The notes under the pieces: model-generated
What the model saw: the letters and a program-made list of their open reading frames with translations, nothing else
What the model was told of the DNA's origin: nothing
Databases searched by the model: none
Made by a program: the position numbers and the translations under genes
DNA from: Dyadobacter fermentans DSM 18053
GTDB taxonomy: Bacteria; Bacteroidota; Bacteroidia; Cytophagales; Spirosomataceae
Direction: 5' to 3'
Length of the DNA stretch: 64,000 bases
Assembly: GCF_000023125.1 (NCBI RefSeq)
Contig: NC_013037.1
Span: forward strand, 4,255,501-4,319,500
Shown here: positions 7,680 through 16,933 of the stretch, piece after piece
Layout: the number at the start of each line of letters is the position of its first letter
Position numbering within the stretch: the stretch's first letter is position 1

Positions 7680-9125
7680 TCATTTCAACCAATGCTGTTC
7701 CATTTCCTGCGCCGGAATGGCTGGCCGCTTCCAGAGCTCTACCCGGCTTCTGCGGAAGGCGGGACCTTCGAGATCGGCAAACTTCACAAGACCATCCTTG
7801 AACGAGTTGATCATCAGTTCCATTTTCAATGCGTCCTCGTTCGTCCACTCGTCCTGCGGTTCCAGTTCCGTGAGCGAAATATTGATCGGGTCGAAACCGC
7901 GGGTTACGGGTTCGTTTTCGAGTACAATGTCGATTGAGCCCGTCGGGGTATTTTCTTCGAGTTCGCCGGTGAGCACCAGTTCCTCCTCTTCCACCGCCAC
8001 TGGCTCGGGGATTTCTACCACCGGCTCAGGCACCGCAACCGGATGTACTTCTTGCTTGCCTTTCAAACCTTTGAGCTGAATGCCGGGGATCGGCGACTCG
8101 ATGCTGTCAAAACCCGCAGCTACGATGGTAACGCGCAGTTTGTCGTCCAGTGAATCGTCGGTGATCGTACCGAGCTTGAACATCCTCGCTTCGCCGCCAA
8201 CCTGTGAAAGCACATATTGCCAGATCTCACGCTGCTCTTTCATCGTGGCTTCCTTCTTCTTGCTGGTTGCCAATGTCACGAGAATGCGCTTTGCGCCGCG
8301 GATATCGCGGTCGTTGAGCAGCGGCGAGTCGAGTGCTTCCTTGATCGCCTTCTGCGCACGTTCCGCGCCAGTAGATTCCGACGTTCCCATTACCGATTGG
8401 CCGGCACTTTTCAACACTTTCTCCACATCCTTAAAGTCAGTATTGATATTACCGTTTGTGGTAATGATCTCGGAAATACTTTTCACTGCATTAAGGAGAA
8501 TGCCGTCGGCCTCAGCGAATGCCTGCGTCAGGGTCATATCCTCGTACAGCTCTTCCAGCTTGTCGTTCAAAACCACGAGAACGGTGTCGCTGTATTCTTT
8601 GAGCTGCTCAATGCCTTCGAGCGCCTGCTCCTTCTTGTCCAATCCCTCCCAGGTGTACGGCGCTGTTACCACGGCCACGGTCAGCTTGCCCATTTCCTTG
8701 GCCAGCTGCGCAATCACCGGCGCGGCTCCCGTACCTGTTCCACCACCCATACCTGCGGTGATAAATACCATTTGTGTTGACCCGCCCAAAAGACCTTTGA
8801 TTTCCTCAATGGTTTCCAGCGCAGCCTCTTTTCCTTTCGTCGCATCAGTACCGGCCCCTAGTCCCTGCGTCAAAGTTGCACCCAGCTGGATCTTCACCGG
8901 AACCGGACTGTTAGCCAAAGCCTGTCTGTCCGTGTTACAAACCGCGAATTCTACATCTTTGATTTTCTTCTGAAACATGTAGTTCACCGCATTGCTACCG
9001 CCTCCCCCGACGCCGATCACCTTGATGATAGCCGGGTCACCGCTGCCCTCTCCATTGGGTTGGTCTTTGACGATTTCGTTCACTATATAGTCCTGGTCTA
9101 ATGCGTGCAACAAGCTTTTGTTCAT
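7680..9125 (-). CDS. ftsZ: Cell division protein FtsZ
   Basis: The 481-residue tubulin-like GTPase shows VIGVGGGGSNAV near residues 36-47, the GTP-binding GGGTGTG at 127-133, and an NINTDFKDV T7-loop that completes the neighbouring subunit's active site. FtsZ polymerises into the division ring. After the core, an acidic Pro/Val/Glu-rich linker (about residues 330-440) leads to a PAFRRSRV block resembling the usual C-terminal peptide that binds FtsA. Here about 20 further residues follow, which is unusual. It is the last gene of the operon, 35 bases after ftsA, with a terminator just beyond. Confidence 0.98.
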   Translation of the reverse strand: MNKSLLHALDQDYIVNEIVKDQPNGEGSGDPAIIKVIGVGGGGSNAVNYMFQKKIKDVEFAVCNTDRQALANSPVPVKIQLGATLTQGLGAGTDATKGKEAALETIEEIKGLLGGSTQMVFITAGMGGGTGTGAAPVIAQLAKEMGKLTVAVVTAPYTWEGLDKKEQALEGIEQLKEYSDTVLVVLNDKLEELYEDMTLTQAFAEADGILLNAVKSISEIITTNGNINTDFKDVEKVLKSAGQSVMGTSESTGAERAQKAIKEALDSPLLNDRDIRGAKRILVTLATSKKKEATMKEQREIWQYVLSQVGGEARMFKLGTITDDSLDDKLRVTIVAAGFDSIESPIPGIQLKGLKGKQEVHPVAVPEPVVEIPEPVAVEEEELVLTGELEENTPTGSIDIVLENEPVTRGFDPINISLTELEPQDEWTNEDALKMELMINSFKDGLVKFADLEGPAFRRSRVELWKRPAIPAQEMEQHWLK

Positions 9126-9160
9126 ATCCTTTCCGGGGTTGAGTATGTGATTTTGGCTGT

Positions 9161-10507
9161 TTAATAATCTCCAAGACTATCGTCTTTCTTTCCGATAATG
9201 CCGGTAAAGCTATCCCAAAACGTTCCATTGCGTTTCGGCGTTTCCTTCACTTCCTTGACGGGCTCTTTCTGAACCACACTGCCTGTATTGAATGCCGTAG
9301 CTGGTTTGCAAACCGATTTCACCCGCGGGTCCACCGATTTCAGCCCTGCCCAGGCCAGGCCTATCGCCGTGTTGAACGACGAGTTGCTCACCGCATCCGC
9401 CTTGGCGGTGCGTTCGAGGTTTTCGGGGTAGCCTACGCGTACGGACATGTCCGTGATTTTTTCGAACAATGCTTCAATATCCGGAATATTCGCCGAGCCG
9501 CCCGTGAGCACCAGCCCGCCGATAAGGCGATCTGCAAAGCCCGACTTGATGATCTCCGCATACACCATCGCCGCGATTTCTTTCAAACGCTCCTCGATGA
9601 TCAGCGCTACGTTCTTTTTCAATACCGGCTTCGGCTGACGGCCTGCCAGGTAGTTGATCAGGATTTCGACATTTAAAGGCACGTCGGCAGAAACCGCTGC
9701 GCCGTATTCTTTTTTCAACTGCTCCGCATTCTCAAACTGGATGCCGCAGCCTACTTCGAGGTCGGCGGTAATGTGTCGGCCGCCGATCGGGAATGAGGCG
9801 ATGTGGCGGATAATGCGGTCGTGGTAAATGATCACGTCGGTGGTATGGTCGCCAATGTCGACCATCGCGATTCCGGCTTTCATCTCATTGTCGGTAAGCA
9901 CGGCAAGGCTGGTCGCCAGGGGCGCCAGCACGAGCTTGTCGCATTTCAATCCCTGATCGGCATCGGCGAGGCTCTTTTTGGTACGCAAAATGGACTGGCT
10001 GTTGCCCGAAACCACGAGGAAGTTACCTCCCAGCTTGATACCCGTGCGTCCTACCGGCTCGCGTACGCCTGTGGAATTATCCACTGTGAAATCCATCGGC
10101 AGCACATGCAGCACGTCGAAGTTCGGTTCGATCTTCGCACGGTACATATCGTCTACGAGCTGGTCCACGTCCCGCTGGGTCACTTCTTCGCCCGAAGACG
10201 CCGAAGGACGGATCACGCCGTCGCTTTGCGAGCTTACTTTCACATGCGTGCCGCTGAAACTAACATTCACGATCCCGATGTCGAGATCGGACCGTGAGCC
10301 TGCTTCCGCCAATGCTTCCTTAATGGCGCTGCCAACCTGCTTGATGTTCTCAACAGAGCCATTTACTACTGCTCCTGCCGGCACAGGGACTTCGCTGAAG
10401 CCCAGAATCTCGATATTGTTCCGACGGTTCGCCGATCCCTGCGCAGCAACCACGGTTATTTTAGTACTTCCAATATCTACCCCAACTACAATCTTATCGT
10501 GTGCCAT
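9161..10507 (-). CDS. ftsA: Cell division protein FtsA
   Basis: The 448-residue actin-like protein begins with the phosphate-1 loop VVGVDIGSTKITV. It also has the phosphate-2 region MVDIGDHTTDVIIY and a GGLVLTGGSANIPDIEALF adenosine motif, with the FtsA 1C domain inserted early. FtsA anchors FtsZ filaments to the membrane. The C-terminal 60 residues form a linker followed by FWDSFTGIIGKK, likely the membrane-binding amphipathic helix. It lies between ftsQ (14 bases) and ftsZ (35 bases). Confidence 0.97.
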   Translation of the reverse strand: MAHDKIVVGVDIGSTKITVVAAQGSANRRNNIEILGFSEVPVPAGAVVNGSVENIKQVGSAIKEALAEAGSRSDLDIGIVNVSFSGTHVKVSSQSDGVIRPSASSGEEVTQRDVDQLVDDMYRAKIEPNFDVLHVLPMDFTVDNSTGVREPVGRTGIKLGGNFLVVSGNSQSILRTKKSLADADQGLKCDKLVLAPLATSLAVLTDNEMKAGIAMVDIGDHTTDVIIYHDRIIRHIASFPIGGRHITADLEVGCGIQFENAEQLKKEYGAAVSADVPLNVEILINYLAGRQPKPVLKKNVALIIEERLKEIAAMVYAEIIKSGFADRLIGGLVLTGGSANIPDIEALFEKITDMSVRVGYPENLERTAKADAVSNSSFNTAIGLAWAGLKSVDPRVKSVCKPATAFNTGSVVQKEPVKEVKETPKRNGTFWDSFTGIIGKKDDSLGDY

Positions 10508-10521
10508 GCTATGGTGAATTA

Positions 10522-11298
10522 TTATTCACAAACTATTTGATCTTGAAACTTAACACTTATTCTTTTATACCGACTCCAATCGCTGCTCAGCACCTTATCG
10601 TAAAAGATACGGAGCTTCTTGAATTTGGATTCGAAATCCTCCGCCATGCCCAGCTCAACCCGCTGGTCGCCGAGCAATGTCATCAGGTCTATCTCACCAT
10701 CCTTATCTACATTTAGTTGCGTCACCTGCGCTTTCCAGAACGGGTCGGTGTTCAGAAAACGCAATAACTCCAAAACCTGAGCGCCCTTTTCGGACCTCAG
10801 CTTTTGAGGGTTGTTGAAATACGCCCCTGAAACCAGTAACGTTCTTGCTGAATAACTTTCTGATAGAGGAAAAAAAACGCCCTCGTGGTTGATATAGTAT
10901 CCCGAGGTGTTCCGCATTTCCCCATTTTCCGAAGTGTTAATCCAGCGCGCGAGTGGTTTCTCCTGCTCTACTTCGACTACTATATTGCCTTTGAGGTCAC
11001 GAAAAACCTGGCATTTCTTGATCAGTTTGTTGCGCCTGACGCGGTTTTCCAGATCGTGCAGGGCTACATCATTGAGCCTTGCGCCAATCAGCGGGTCGCC
11101 TCCGTTTTCGGTCAGCAGCATTTGTACATCCATTTGGTTCAGGAATCGTGTACCCGAATCACCCTGAATCGATACTACGAGATTTGTACAGCGCTGCTGT
11201 CCCAGCTTGCTTTCTGCCATGCCGATGCCGGCAATCGGCAAAATGAGCCACAAACTACGTTTCAACAAAAGCCATGAATAGTCAAATTTACGTAACAT
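10522..11298 (-). CDS. ftsQ: Cell division protein FtsQ/DivIB
   Basis: The 258-residue protein is a single-pass (type II) membrane protein. A basic N-terminus is followed by one transmembrane helix (about residues 8-25), then a periplasmic POTRA-like region and a beta domain. The weakly conserved sequence fits FtsQ, and the position between murC and ftsA is decisive. FtsQ links early and late divisome parts. The start at 11298 (MLRKFDYSWLLLK) was chosen over a 32-residue longer open frame that overlaps murC. Confidence 0.9.
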   Translation of the reverse strand: MLRKFDYSWLLLKRSLWLILPIAGIGMAESKLGQQRCTNLVVSIQGDSGTRFLNQMDVQMLLTENGGDPLIGARLNDVALHDLENRVRRNKLIKKCQVFRDLKGNIVVEVEQEKPLARWINTSENGEMRNTSGYYINHEGVFFPLSESYSARTLLVSGAYFNNPQKLRSEKGAQVLELLRFLNTDPFWKAQVTQLNVDKDGEIDLMTLLGDQRVELGMAEDFESKFKKLRIFYDKVLSSDWSRYKRISVKFQDQIVCE

Positions 11299-11323
11299 CT
11301 CAGTAATATTAAAAATGCTTTGA

Positions 11324-12730
11324 CTAATTATTCGCAACCGTCTTTTGCAGCAAATCGCGAATCGGGCCCACCAAAGTGTCGATGTCGCCGGCACCGATTG
11401 TGACTACAATATCCGTATTTAATTCTTTTAAAAGTTGTAAAACTTGTTCTTTTGCAACCAGTTGTTTATCCGCGACCGTCACTTTGTCCAGGATCATCTG
11501 CGAATCCACCCCCCCGATCGGCAGCTCGCGCGCAGGGTAAATATCGAGCACTAAAAGACGGTCGGCAAGCGATAAACTTTCTGCAAAACCATCTGCAAAG
11601 TCGCGCGTGCGGGTAAAAAGGTGCGGCTGGAAGATCGCCGTCACATGCCGGCCCGGGTACAAGCCTTTCACCGACGATAAAAATGCCTCTATTTCCGTCG
11701 GATGGTGCGCGTAATCGTCGATATACACATTGCCTTTCTCCTCCAACTGGTATTCGAAACGGCGCTTCACGCCTCCGTAGCTTTCCAGCGCCTCCCTGAT
11801 CTTCGTCGGCTGCACACCGATGTACAATGCCACCGCACTCGCCGCAATGGAGTTTTCGATATTATGATAACCCGGTATTTTCATCGCAATGCCTCCGATC
11901 ACGCCACCCGGATACACCAGGTCGAACACGAAACGGGCGTTTTCAATGCGGATATTTTCGGAATGGTAAAGGCCGCTGTTCAGTGAGTAGGTGAATACTT
12001 TTGCCTTGCAGCTGTCCGCTATTTCCAGGCCGTCGCGGAGGAACAATGCGCCGTTCCCGTCAATTTGCCCCACATAATCGCGGAAGGATTCGAGCACGGC
12101 TTCGTGTTTTCCGTAAATGTCGAGGTGGTCGGCGTCGGTGGAGGTTACGATTGCTATTTCGGGGAATAATGTCAGAAATGAGCGGTCGAACTCGTCGGCT
12201 TCTACCACGCAAAAGACCTCTTCCAGCTTGTCCGTCGGTTCGTTCAACAGCAGGTTGGTGCCGTAATTTTGCGTAATACCTCCTAAAAACGCCGTGCTGT
12301 TCACATGGGCGTGGCGGAGGATGTGCGCTACGAGCGAAGAAGTGGTCGTTTTGCCATGCGTACCGGCGACGCCGATCGTCCGCAGGTTTTGGGTCAATAT
12401 GCCGAGCACCTGCGAGCGTTTCAGGATCATGAAATTCTCGTCGCGGAAATAATGCATTTGCTTGTGCTGCACCGGCACGGCGGGCGTGTACACGACGAGC
12501 GTCTGTTGGGAATCGGCTTTAAAATCCGCGGGGATTGTGGAGATATCGTCTTCCAGCGTCACCGGAATGCCCTCTTCGATGAGCTTGCCCACGAGCGGGG
12601 TCATGGTTTTGTCATAACCGGCCACTTCAAACCCATTGGCTTTAAACCACCGGGCAAGCGCGCTCATTCCGATTCCGCCTATTCCTACAAAATAGATATA
12701 TTTCCAGTTTGTCACTGAGGACGACATCAT
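11324..12730 (-). CDS. murC: UDP-N-acetylmuramate--L-alanine ligase
   Basis: The 468-residue Mur ligase has the N-terminal UDP-binding motif FVGIGGIGMSALA, the ATP-binding loop GVAGTHGKTTTS, and YIDDYAHHPTEI of the C-terminal domain. MurC adds L-alanine to UDP-MurNAc, the first amino acid of the peptidoglycan stem. A TTG opens the frame two codons earlier; the ATG at 12730 is the likelier start. It is 15 bases after murG. Confidence 0.97.
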   Translation of the reverse strand: MMSSSVTNWKYIYFVGIGGIGMSALARWFKANGFEVAGYDKTMTPLVGKLIEEGIPVTLEDDISTIPADFKADSQQTLVVYTPAVPVQHKQMHYFRDENFMILKRSQVLGILTQNLRTIGVAGTHGKTTTSSLVAHILRHAHVNSTAFLGGITQNYGTNLLLNEPTDKLEEVFCVVEADEFDRSFLTLFPEIAIVTSTDADHLDIYGKHEAVLESFRDYVGQIDGNGALFLRDGLEIADSCKAKVFTYSLNSGLYHSENIRIENARFVFDLVYPGGVIGGIAMKIPGYHNIENSIAASAVALYIGVQPTKIREALESYGGVKRRFEYQLEEKGNVYIDDYAHHPTEIEAFLSSVKGLYPGRHVTAIFQPHLFTRTRDFADGFAESLSLADRLLVLDIYPARELPIGGVDSQMILDKVTVADKQLVAKEQVLQLLKELNTDIVVTIGAGDIDTLVGPIRDLLQKTVANN

Positions 12731-12745
12731 ATGCAATTCTTTGGG

Positions 12746-13843
12746 TTACTGAATCAAATTTAAAACTTCGGTCGCAATGTCATCGGCTGCGCTCGGCCGG
12801 GCTAGCTTGTTGATGTTGGTCTGCAATTCGCGCTGGCGCGTCGGGTCGTCGAGGAGCATGAGTGCCTGGTCCACGAGCTTCTCGCGCGCTTCCGGGTCCT
12901 TCACGAGAATGGCCGCATTGCTGTCCACGAGGTTCATCGCATTCTTGGTCTGGTGATCTTCCGATGCATATGGAAATGGCACCAGAATCGCCGGTTTCGC
13001 TGCAAGGCAAAGTTCTGAAACCGACAATGCGCCCGCGCGAGAAACCACCACGTCGGCTACGGCATAAGCCAAATCCATGGTGTAGATAAAGTCGAATGCT
13101 TTCACCCTGTCGGTGCCCACCTTCTCGATGGCCGCTTTGGCCTTATCGATATCGTTTTTGCCTGTTTGCCACAGCACCTGGTACCCGGCTTCCACCAGCT
13201 TATGCAGGCCGTCGGTAATGCTCTCGTTAATCGAGCGCGCGCCAAGGCTGCCTCCCATCACGAACAGCGTTTTCAACCCCTCATTCAAACCAAAGTGTTC
13301 CAATGCCGCATTGCGCTTCAAATGCACGTAGGTGATATCGCTGCGCACGGGGTTGCCGAGCATTGTGATTTTCTCTTTTGGAAAAAATGCTTCCATTCCC
13401 GGATACGCAACACATATCCTGGCGGCTCTTTTGGCGAGAAATTTATTGGTAATGCCCGCGTAGGAGTTCTGCTCCTGGATCAGCGTGGGAATGCCGGCCA
13501 TGGAGGCCATCATGAGCAAAGGCCCGCTGGCGAAACCGCCAACGCCCACCGCCACGTGAGGTTTGAAGTCGTTGATCACTTGTTTCGCCTTCATCAGGCT
13601 GCGGAACATTTTGAAAGGCAGCGTTAGGTTTTCCAGTGAAAGGCTTCGTTTGATACCCGCAATGGGCAGTCCCACGATCTGGTAGCCGGCGCGCGGCACC
13701 TTCTCCATTTCCATTTTGCCTAATGCACCCACAAACAATATTTCGGTGGCAGGCTCGCGGTGCTGCAATGCATTCGCGATCGCGATGGCCGGGTAAATGT
13801 GCCCGCCGGTGCCTCCCCCGCTTATAATTACTCTTTTTGCCAT
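12746..13843 (-). CDS. murG: UDP-N-acetylglucosamine--lipid I GlcNAc transferase
   Basis: The 365-residue GT-B glycosyltransferase shows the MurG N-terminal glycine-rich loop GGGTGGHIYPA (about residues 9-19) and the C-terminal 'SRAGALSVSELCLAAKPAILVPFP' donor site. MurG converts lipid I to lipid II at the inner face of the membrane. It lies one base after the ftsW stop. Confidence 0.98.
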   Translation of the reverse strand: MAKRVIISGGGTGGHIYPAIAIANALQHREPATEILFVGALGKMEMEKVPRAGYQIVGLPIAGIKRSLSLENLTLPFKMFRSLMKAKQVINDFKPHVAVGVGGFASGPLLMMASMAGIPTLIQEQNSYAGITNKFLAKRAARICVAYPGMEAFFPKEKITMLGNPVRSDITYVHLKRNAALEHFGLNEGLKTLFVMGGSLGARSINESITDGLHKLVEAGYQVLWQTGKNDIDKAKAAIEKVGTDRVKAFDFIYTMDLAYAVADVVVSRAGALSVSELCLAAKPAILVPFPYASEDHQTKNAMNLVDSNAAILVKDPEAREKLVDQALMLLDDPTRQRELQTNINKLARPSAADDIATEVLNLIQ

Positions 13844-13844
13844 G

Positions 13845-14999
13845 TCAAATTCGTTTTTCCTCCATGATTTCCCCCCGGCTCACGCTGAGGATCATGCCCA
13901 TCGCAATGCCCGTAAATAGCAGCGACGTCCCACCCTGACTAAAAAACGGGAGCGTTTGCCCAGTCACCGGCACCAGGCCCACCGTCACGGCCATTGCCGA
14001 AAACGCCTGGCTCACCACAATGAATGTCAGCCCGGCCGAAAGCAGCCCGCCGAATGGCCTCTTCGTGGCTTCGATCGCTTTCAGGCCGCGGTATAGCAGG
14101 ATGAGGTAAAGGATAATCAATGCGGTGCCGCCCAATGTGCCGTACTCTTCCACCGCCACGGCGAAAATGAAGTCTTTCTGCGGCTCAGGCAGGAAGCGGC
14201 GCTGGCGGCTTTTGGAAACACCTTCCCCGTAAAGCCCGCCACGGGCCATCGCCATGTAGGATTGCTGCGATTGGTACACGACCACGTCTTTATCGAAAAA
14301 CGTCGAAATGCGGCTCTGCGCGGTGCCCGAGCGTTGCGTTGAGTTGAGCAAAATGGCGATTGTAGCGAAAAAAACGAGGCCCAATGCCGTAAATGCAAGA
14401 TAATGCAGCGGAACTTTACCTACGAACATCAGCAAAAAGCAAATGCCCGCGAGCATCACGGCCGTCGACACATTACTCACGAAAATAAGCCCGCACACGA
14501 CGCCCACGAGCGCGAGCGGTTCCATAAACAGTTCACGGGTATTCCAGCCGCCTTTGATGTGCCGAGCGAGAATCAGCGACAAATGCGCTACCAGCGCCAC
14601 CTTCGCCCATTCCGAAGGCTGAAAGCGCTGTCCGATCACCGGGATTTCGATCCACCGTGCCGCGTCGTTCACCGAGGTTCCGAAAAACATCGTGAAAATG
14701 AGCAGCAGAATGGAGCTCCACACCGCCAGGCGTGTTACATACACGAATTTGATGTAAGGCACCCGGTGCACGAAGTACATCACGGCCAGCGACAGCACGC
14801 ATAGCAATGCGTGTTTGTAAAGATAATATTCGGTATTACCGTCCATCTGGCTGTACGCGTCCTTCACGGAGGCGCTGTACACGACCACGATGCTCCACAT
14901 CAGCATGATAATGCAAATCCCCCAGATCCAGGGATCGCCTTTGAGGTTTTTGCTGAACCATGCCTGGGTGTCTTCCCTTGTTTTATTCAGGAAATCCAT
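13845..14999 (-). CDS. ftsW: Peptidoglycan glycosyltransferase FtsW (SEDS family)
   Basis: The 384-residue polytopic membrane protein (about 9-10 helices) has SEDS-family marks: RWI near the first third, 'QPSEWAKVALVAHLSLILA', the 'QQSYMAMARGGLYGEG' loop, and 'FSQGGTSLLFTGIAMGMILSVSR' at the end. FtsW polymerises lipid II at the septum with its partner penicillin-binding protein, here the ftsI product encoded about 30 kb away. A 77-base spacer holding a TGAC repeat separates it from murD. Confidence 0.96.
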   Translation of the reverse strand: MDFLNKTREDTQAWFSKNLKGDPWIWGICIIMLMWSIVVVYSASVKDAYSQMDGNTEYYLYKHALLCVLSLAVMYFVHRVPYIKFVYVTRLAVWSSILLLIFTMFFGTSVNDAARWIEIPVIGQRFQPSEWAKVALVAHLSLILARHIKGGWNTRELFMEPLALVGVVCGLIFVSNVSTAVMLAGICFLLMFVGKVPLHYLAFTALGLVFFATIAILLNSTQRSGTAQSRISTFFDKDVVVYQSQQSYMAMARGGLYGEGVSKSRQRRFLPEPQKDFIFAVAVEEYGTLGGTALIILYLILLYRGLKAIEATKRPFGGLLSAGLTFIVVSQAFSAMAVTVGLVPVTGQTLPFFSQGGTSLLFTGIAMGMILSVSRGEIMEEKRI

Positions 15000-15024
15000 A
15001 TCGTTTGGCGGATAAGATTGGTTA

Positions 15025-15069
15025 TCTGGTGTTAGTCGGGTATTGTCAGGTATTAGTCAGGTGTTGCCA
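15025..15069 (-). repeat. Phased TGAC repeat between murD and ftsW
   Basis: On the minus strand the spacer holds units TGGCAACACC, TGACTAATACC, TGACAATACC, CGACTAACACC and AGATAACC. The four-base cores start 10, 11, 10 and 10 bases apart. It is the same kind of element as at 4150-4222, here inside an operon and 26 to 70 bases before the ftsW start. Confidence 0.6.
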
Positions 15070-15076
15070 GGGGCGG

Positions 15077-16420
15077 TTACTGGGTGAGGTTTCTGACGGC
15101 TGCTTTGAACTGATCGCCGCGGTCCTCGTAGTTTTTGAACAAATCAAAACTTGCGCAAGCTGGGGAAAGCAGCACGACATCGCCCGGCACGCCCCATTCA
15201 CGCCCTTTGTTAACGGCATCCCGGACATCGTCCGTCGCATATATTTGCGGCACTTTGCCGGCAAAGTAAGTTTCCAGTTTCACGGGATCTTTTCCAAGAA
15301 CGATCAGCCCCTTCACTTTACTTTTAACAAGTGCTTCTATTTGTGAATAATCGTTTCCTTTATCCACACCGCCTGCAATAAGGATCACCGGCTGGTCGAA
15401 ACTACCGAGCGCGTAGAACACCGAATCCACATTGGTGGCCTTCGAATCATTGATGTAAGTCACACCGCCGATCACTTCTACCTGTTCCAAACGGTGCGGC
15501 GCATTGGTGAACGACTTCAAACCTTCACGGATCTTCTCCGGATCGATGCCTAGCAACTGCGCTACCGAAATCGCCGACAATGCATTGATGGCATTGTGCG
15601 GGCCCTTGACCGGCAGCTCGGCGAATGCGATTTCGAGTGCATTCCCATTGATTTTCGAAACCAGTGTGCCGTTTTCCAGGTAAGATCCTGCTTCAAGCGC
15701 ATTATCGAGCGAAACTTCGATCCTTCCGACCGCCGGATTGCGCTTTTCCAGTTCTTTTTGGATTACCTCGCTTTCCTTATAATAAATGAAATAATCGCTG
15801 GCCTGCTGGTTGCGGATGATATTGAATTTCGAATCCACATAATTCTGAAAATCATAACCATAACGATCGAGGTGATCGGGGGTGATGTTCAGGAGCAGGG
15901 AAATGTATGGGTGAAAATCGATAATGTTATCAAGCTGGAAACTACTGATTTCCAACACATAATATTCAAATTGCTTTTCCGCAACGGCCCATGCGAAGCT
16001 ATCGCCTATGTTACCGGCCAGGCCGACGTTCAGGCCGGCGGTTTTGAGCAGGTGGTAAGTCAGTAAGGTCGTGGTCGTTTTGCCGTTGCTGCCGGTAATG
16101 GCGATGAGTTTCGCGTCGGTATAGCGAGAGGCGAACTCGATTTCGGAGATAACCAGGATGCCTTTTTCCTTCAATGCGACGATCAGGGGCACTTTATCGG
16201 GAATGCCCGGGCTCTTCACCACGAGGTCGCTTGCGAGGATGCGCTCCTCGGAATGCTGCCCTTGTTCGAAGGGAATATTTTCTTTGTTCAGAATGTCGGC
16301 GTATTTCTGATGCAATTGGCCCTTATCCGATAAAAAAACTTCAAAACCTTTGGATTTCGCAAGAATAGCGGCCCCTGCGCCACTTTCTCCGCCACCCAGA
16401 ATCGTCACCTTTTTTTGCAC
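15077..16420 (-). CDS. murD: UDP-N-acetylmuramoyl-L-alanine--D-glutamate ligase
   Basis: The 447-residue Mur ligase has the start MQKKVTILGGGESGAGAA, the ATP loop GSNGKTTTT, 'TPDHLDRYG', and the C-terminal 'GGVDKGNDYSQI' with LLSPACASFDLF. MurD adds D-glutamate to UDP-MurNAc-L-Ala. The frame is open upstream with a TTG at 16447, but the GTG at 16420 matches the usual family N-terminus. It is the first gene of this half of the dcw cluster. Upstream lie the mscL terminator and mscL, not mraY as in the canonical cluster. Confidence 0.96.
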   Translation of the reverse strand: MQKKVTILGGGESGAGAAILAKSKGFEVFLSDKGQLHQKYADILNKENIPFEQGQHSEERILASDLVVKSPGIPDKVPLIVALKEKGILVISEIEFASRYTDAKLIAITGSNGKTTTTLLTYHLLKTAGLNVGLAGNIGDSFAWAVAEKQFEYYVLEISSFQLDNIIDFHPYISLLLNITPDHLDRYGYDFQNYVDSKFNIIRNQQASDYFIYYKESEVIQKELEKRNPAVGRIEVSLDNALEAGSYLENGTLVSKINGNALEIAFAELPVKGPHNAINALSAISVAQLLGIDPEKIREGLKSFTNAPHRLEQVEVIGGVTYINDSKATNVDSVFYALGSFDQPVILIAGGVDKGNDYSQIEALVKSKVKGLIVLGKDPVKLETYFAGKVPQIYATDDVRDAVNKGREWGVPGDVVLLSPACASFDLFKNYEDRGDQFKAAVRNLTQ

Positions 16421-16517
16421 AAGAATCAATTTAAAAACGTTGAACAATCTGCCTTAACCACGAAGGTAAATCTTTTGCCGAAAACTTTCTGGAATGCCCT
16501 CTCAATAACATGCATAA

Positions 16518-16548
16518 AAAAAGAGGCACATGAAATATGCCTCTTTTT
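16518..16548 (-). terminator. Terminator downstream of mscL
   Basis: AAAAAGAGGCA (16518-16528) pairs with TGCCTCTTTTT (16538-16548) around a nine-base loop. It separates the mscL unit from murD. Confidence 0.85.
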
Positions 16549-16574
16549 CGTCAATTATGAACATTTAACTAGTT

Positions 16575-16907
16575 CTACTCTTCTTTTTTCAATGATTCCG
16601 ACAAACGCAGGCGGTTGGCCAGTTTCACGATCAGGAAGATCACCCATGCAATGATCAGGAACTGGATCATGGTCTGGATAAAGTTACCATACTTGATCGC
16701 CACTTCCGGCGTTTCGCCTACGGCTTCCTTCAATACGATTTTAAGCTGCGTAAAGTCCACGCCGCCGATAATGAGCCCGAGAACCGGGTTGATAATGTCT
16801 TCCACTAATGAGGTAGTGATTTTTCCGAATGCGGCACCAATCACCACACCGACTGCAAGATCGAGCACATTGCCCTTTGCGATAAACGTTTTGAATTCCT
16901 GAAGCAT
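16575..16907 (-). CDS. mscL: Large-conductance mechanosensitive channel MscL
   Basis: The 110-residue protein has the MscL N-terminal amphipathic helix and TM1 ([20 protein letters not shown]) with the GAAFGKI pore-lining stretch, a short periplasmic loop, TM2 (about 78-97), and a charged C-terminal end. The homopentamer opens under membrane tension to release solutes on osmotic downshock. It is shorter than the E. coli protein (136 residues), mainly in the loop and C-terminal bundle. It lies 26 bases downstream of the DUF3078 gene, so it may share its transcript. Confidence 0.96.
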   Translation of the reverse strand: MLQEFKTFIAKGNVLDLAVGVVIGAAFGKITTSLVEDIINPVLGLIIGGVDFTQLKIVLKEAVGETPEVAIKYGNFIQTMIQFLIIAWVIFLIVKLANRLRLSESLKKEE

Positions 16908-16933
16908 AACAAGTTGAGGTTAGTTGAAATGGA

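Noticed and set aside
8080..8973. 297-codon open frame on the plus strand opposite ftsZ
   Set aside because: It lies wholly antisense to ftsZ, is Ser/Pro/Ala-rich in the way reversed GC-rich genes are, and has no domain; it is a shadow of the coding strand.
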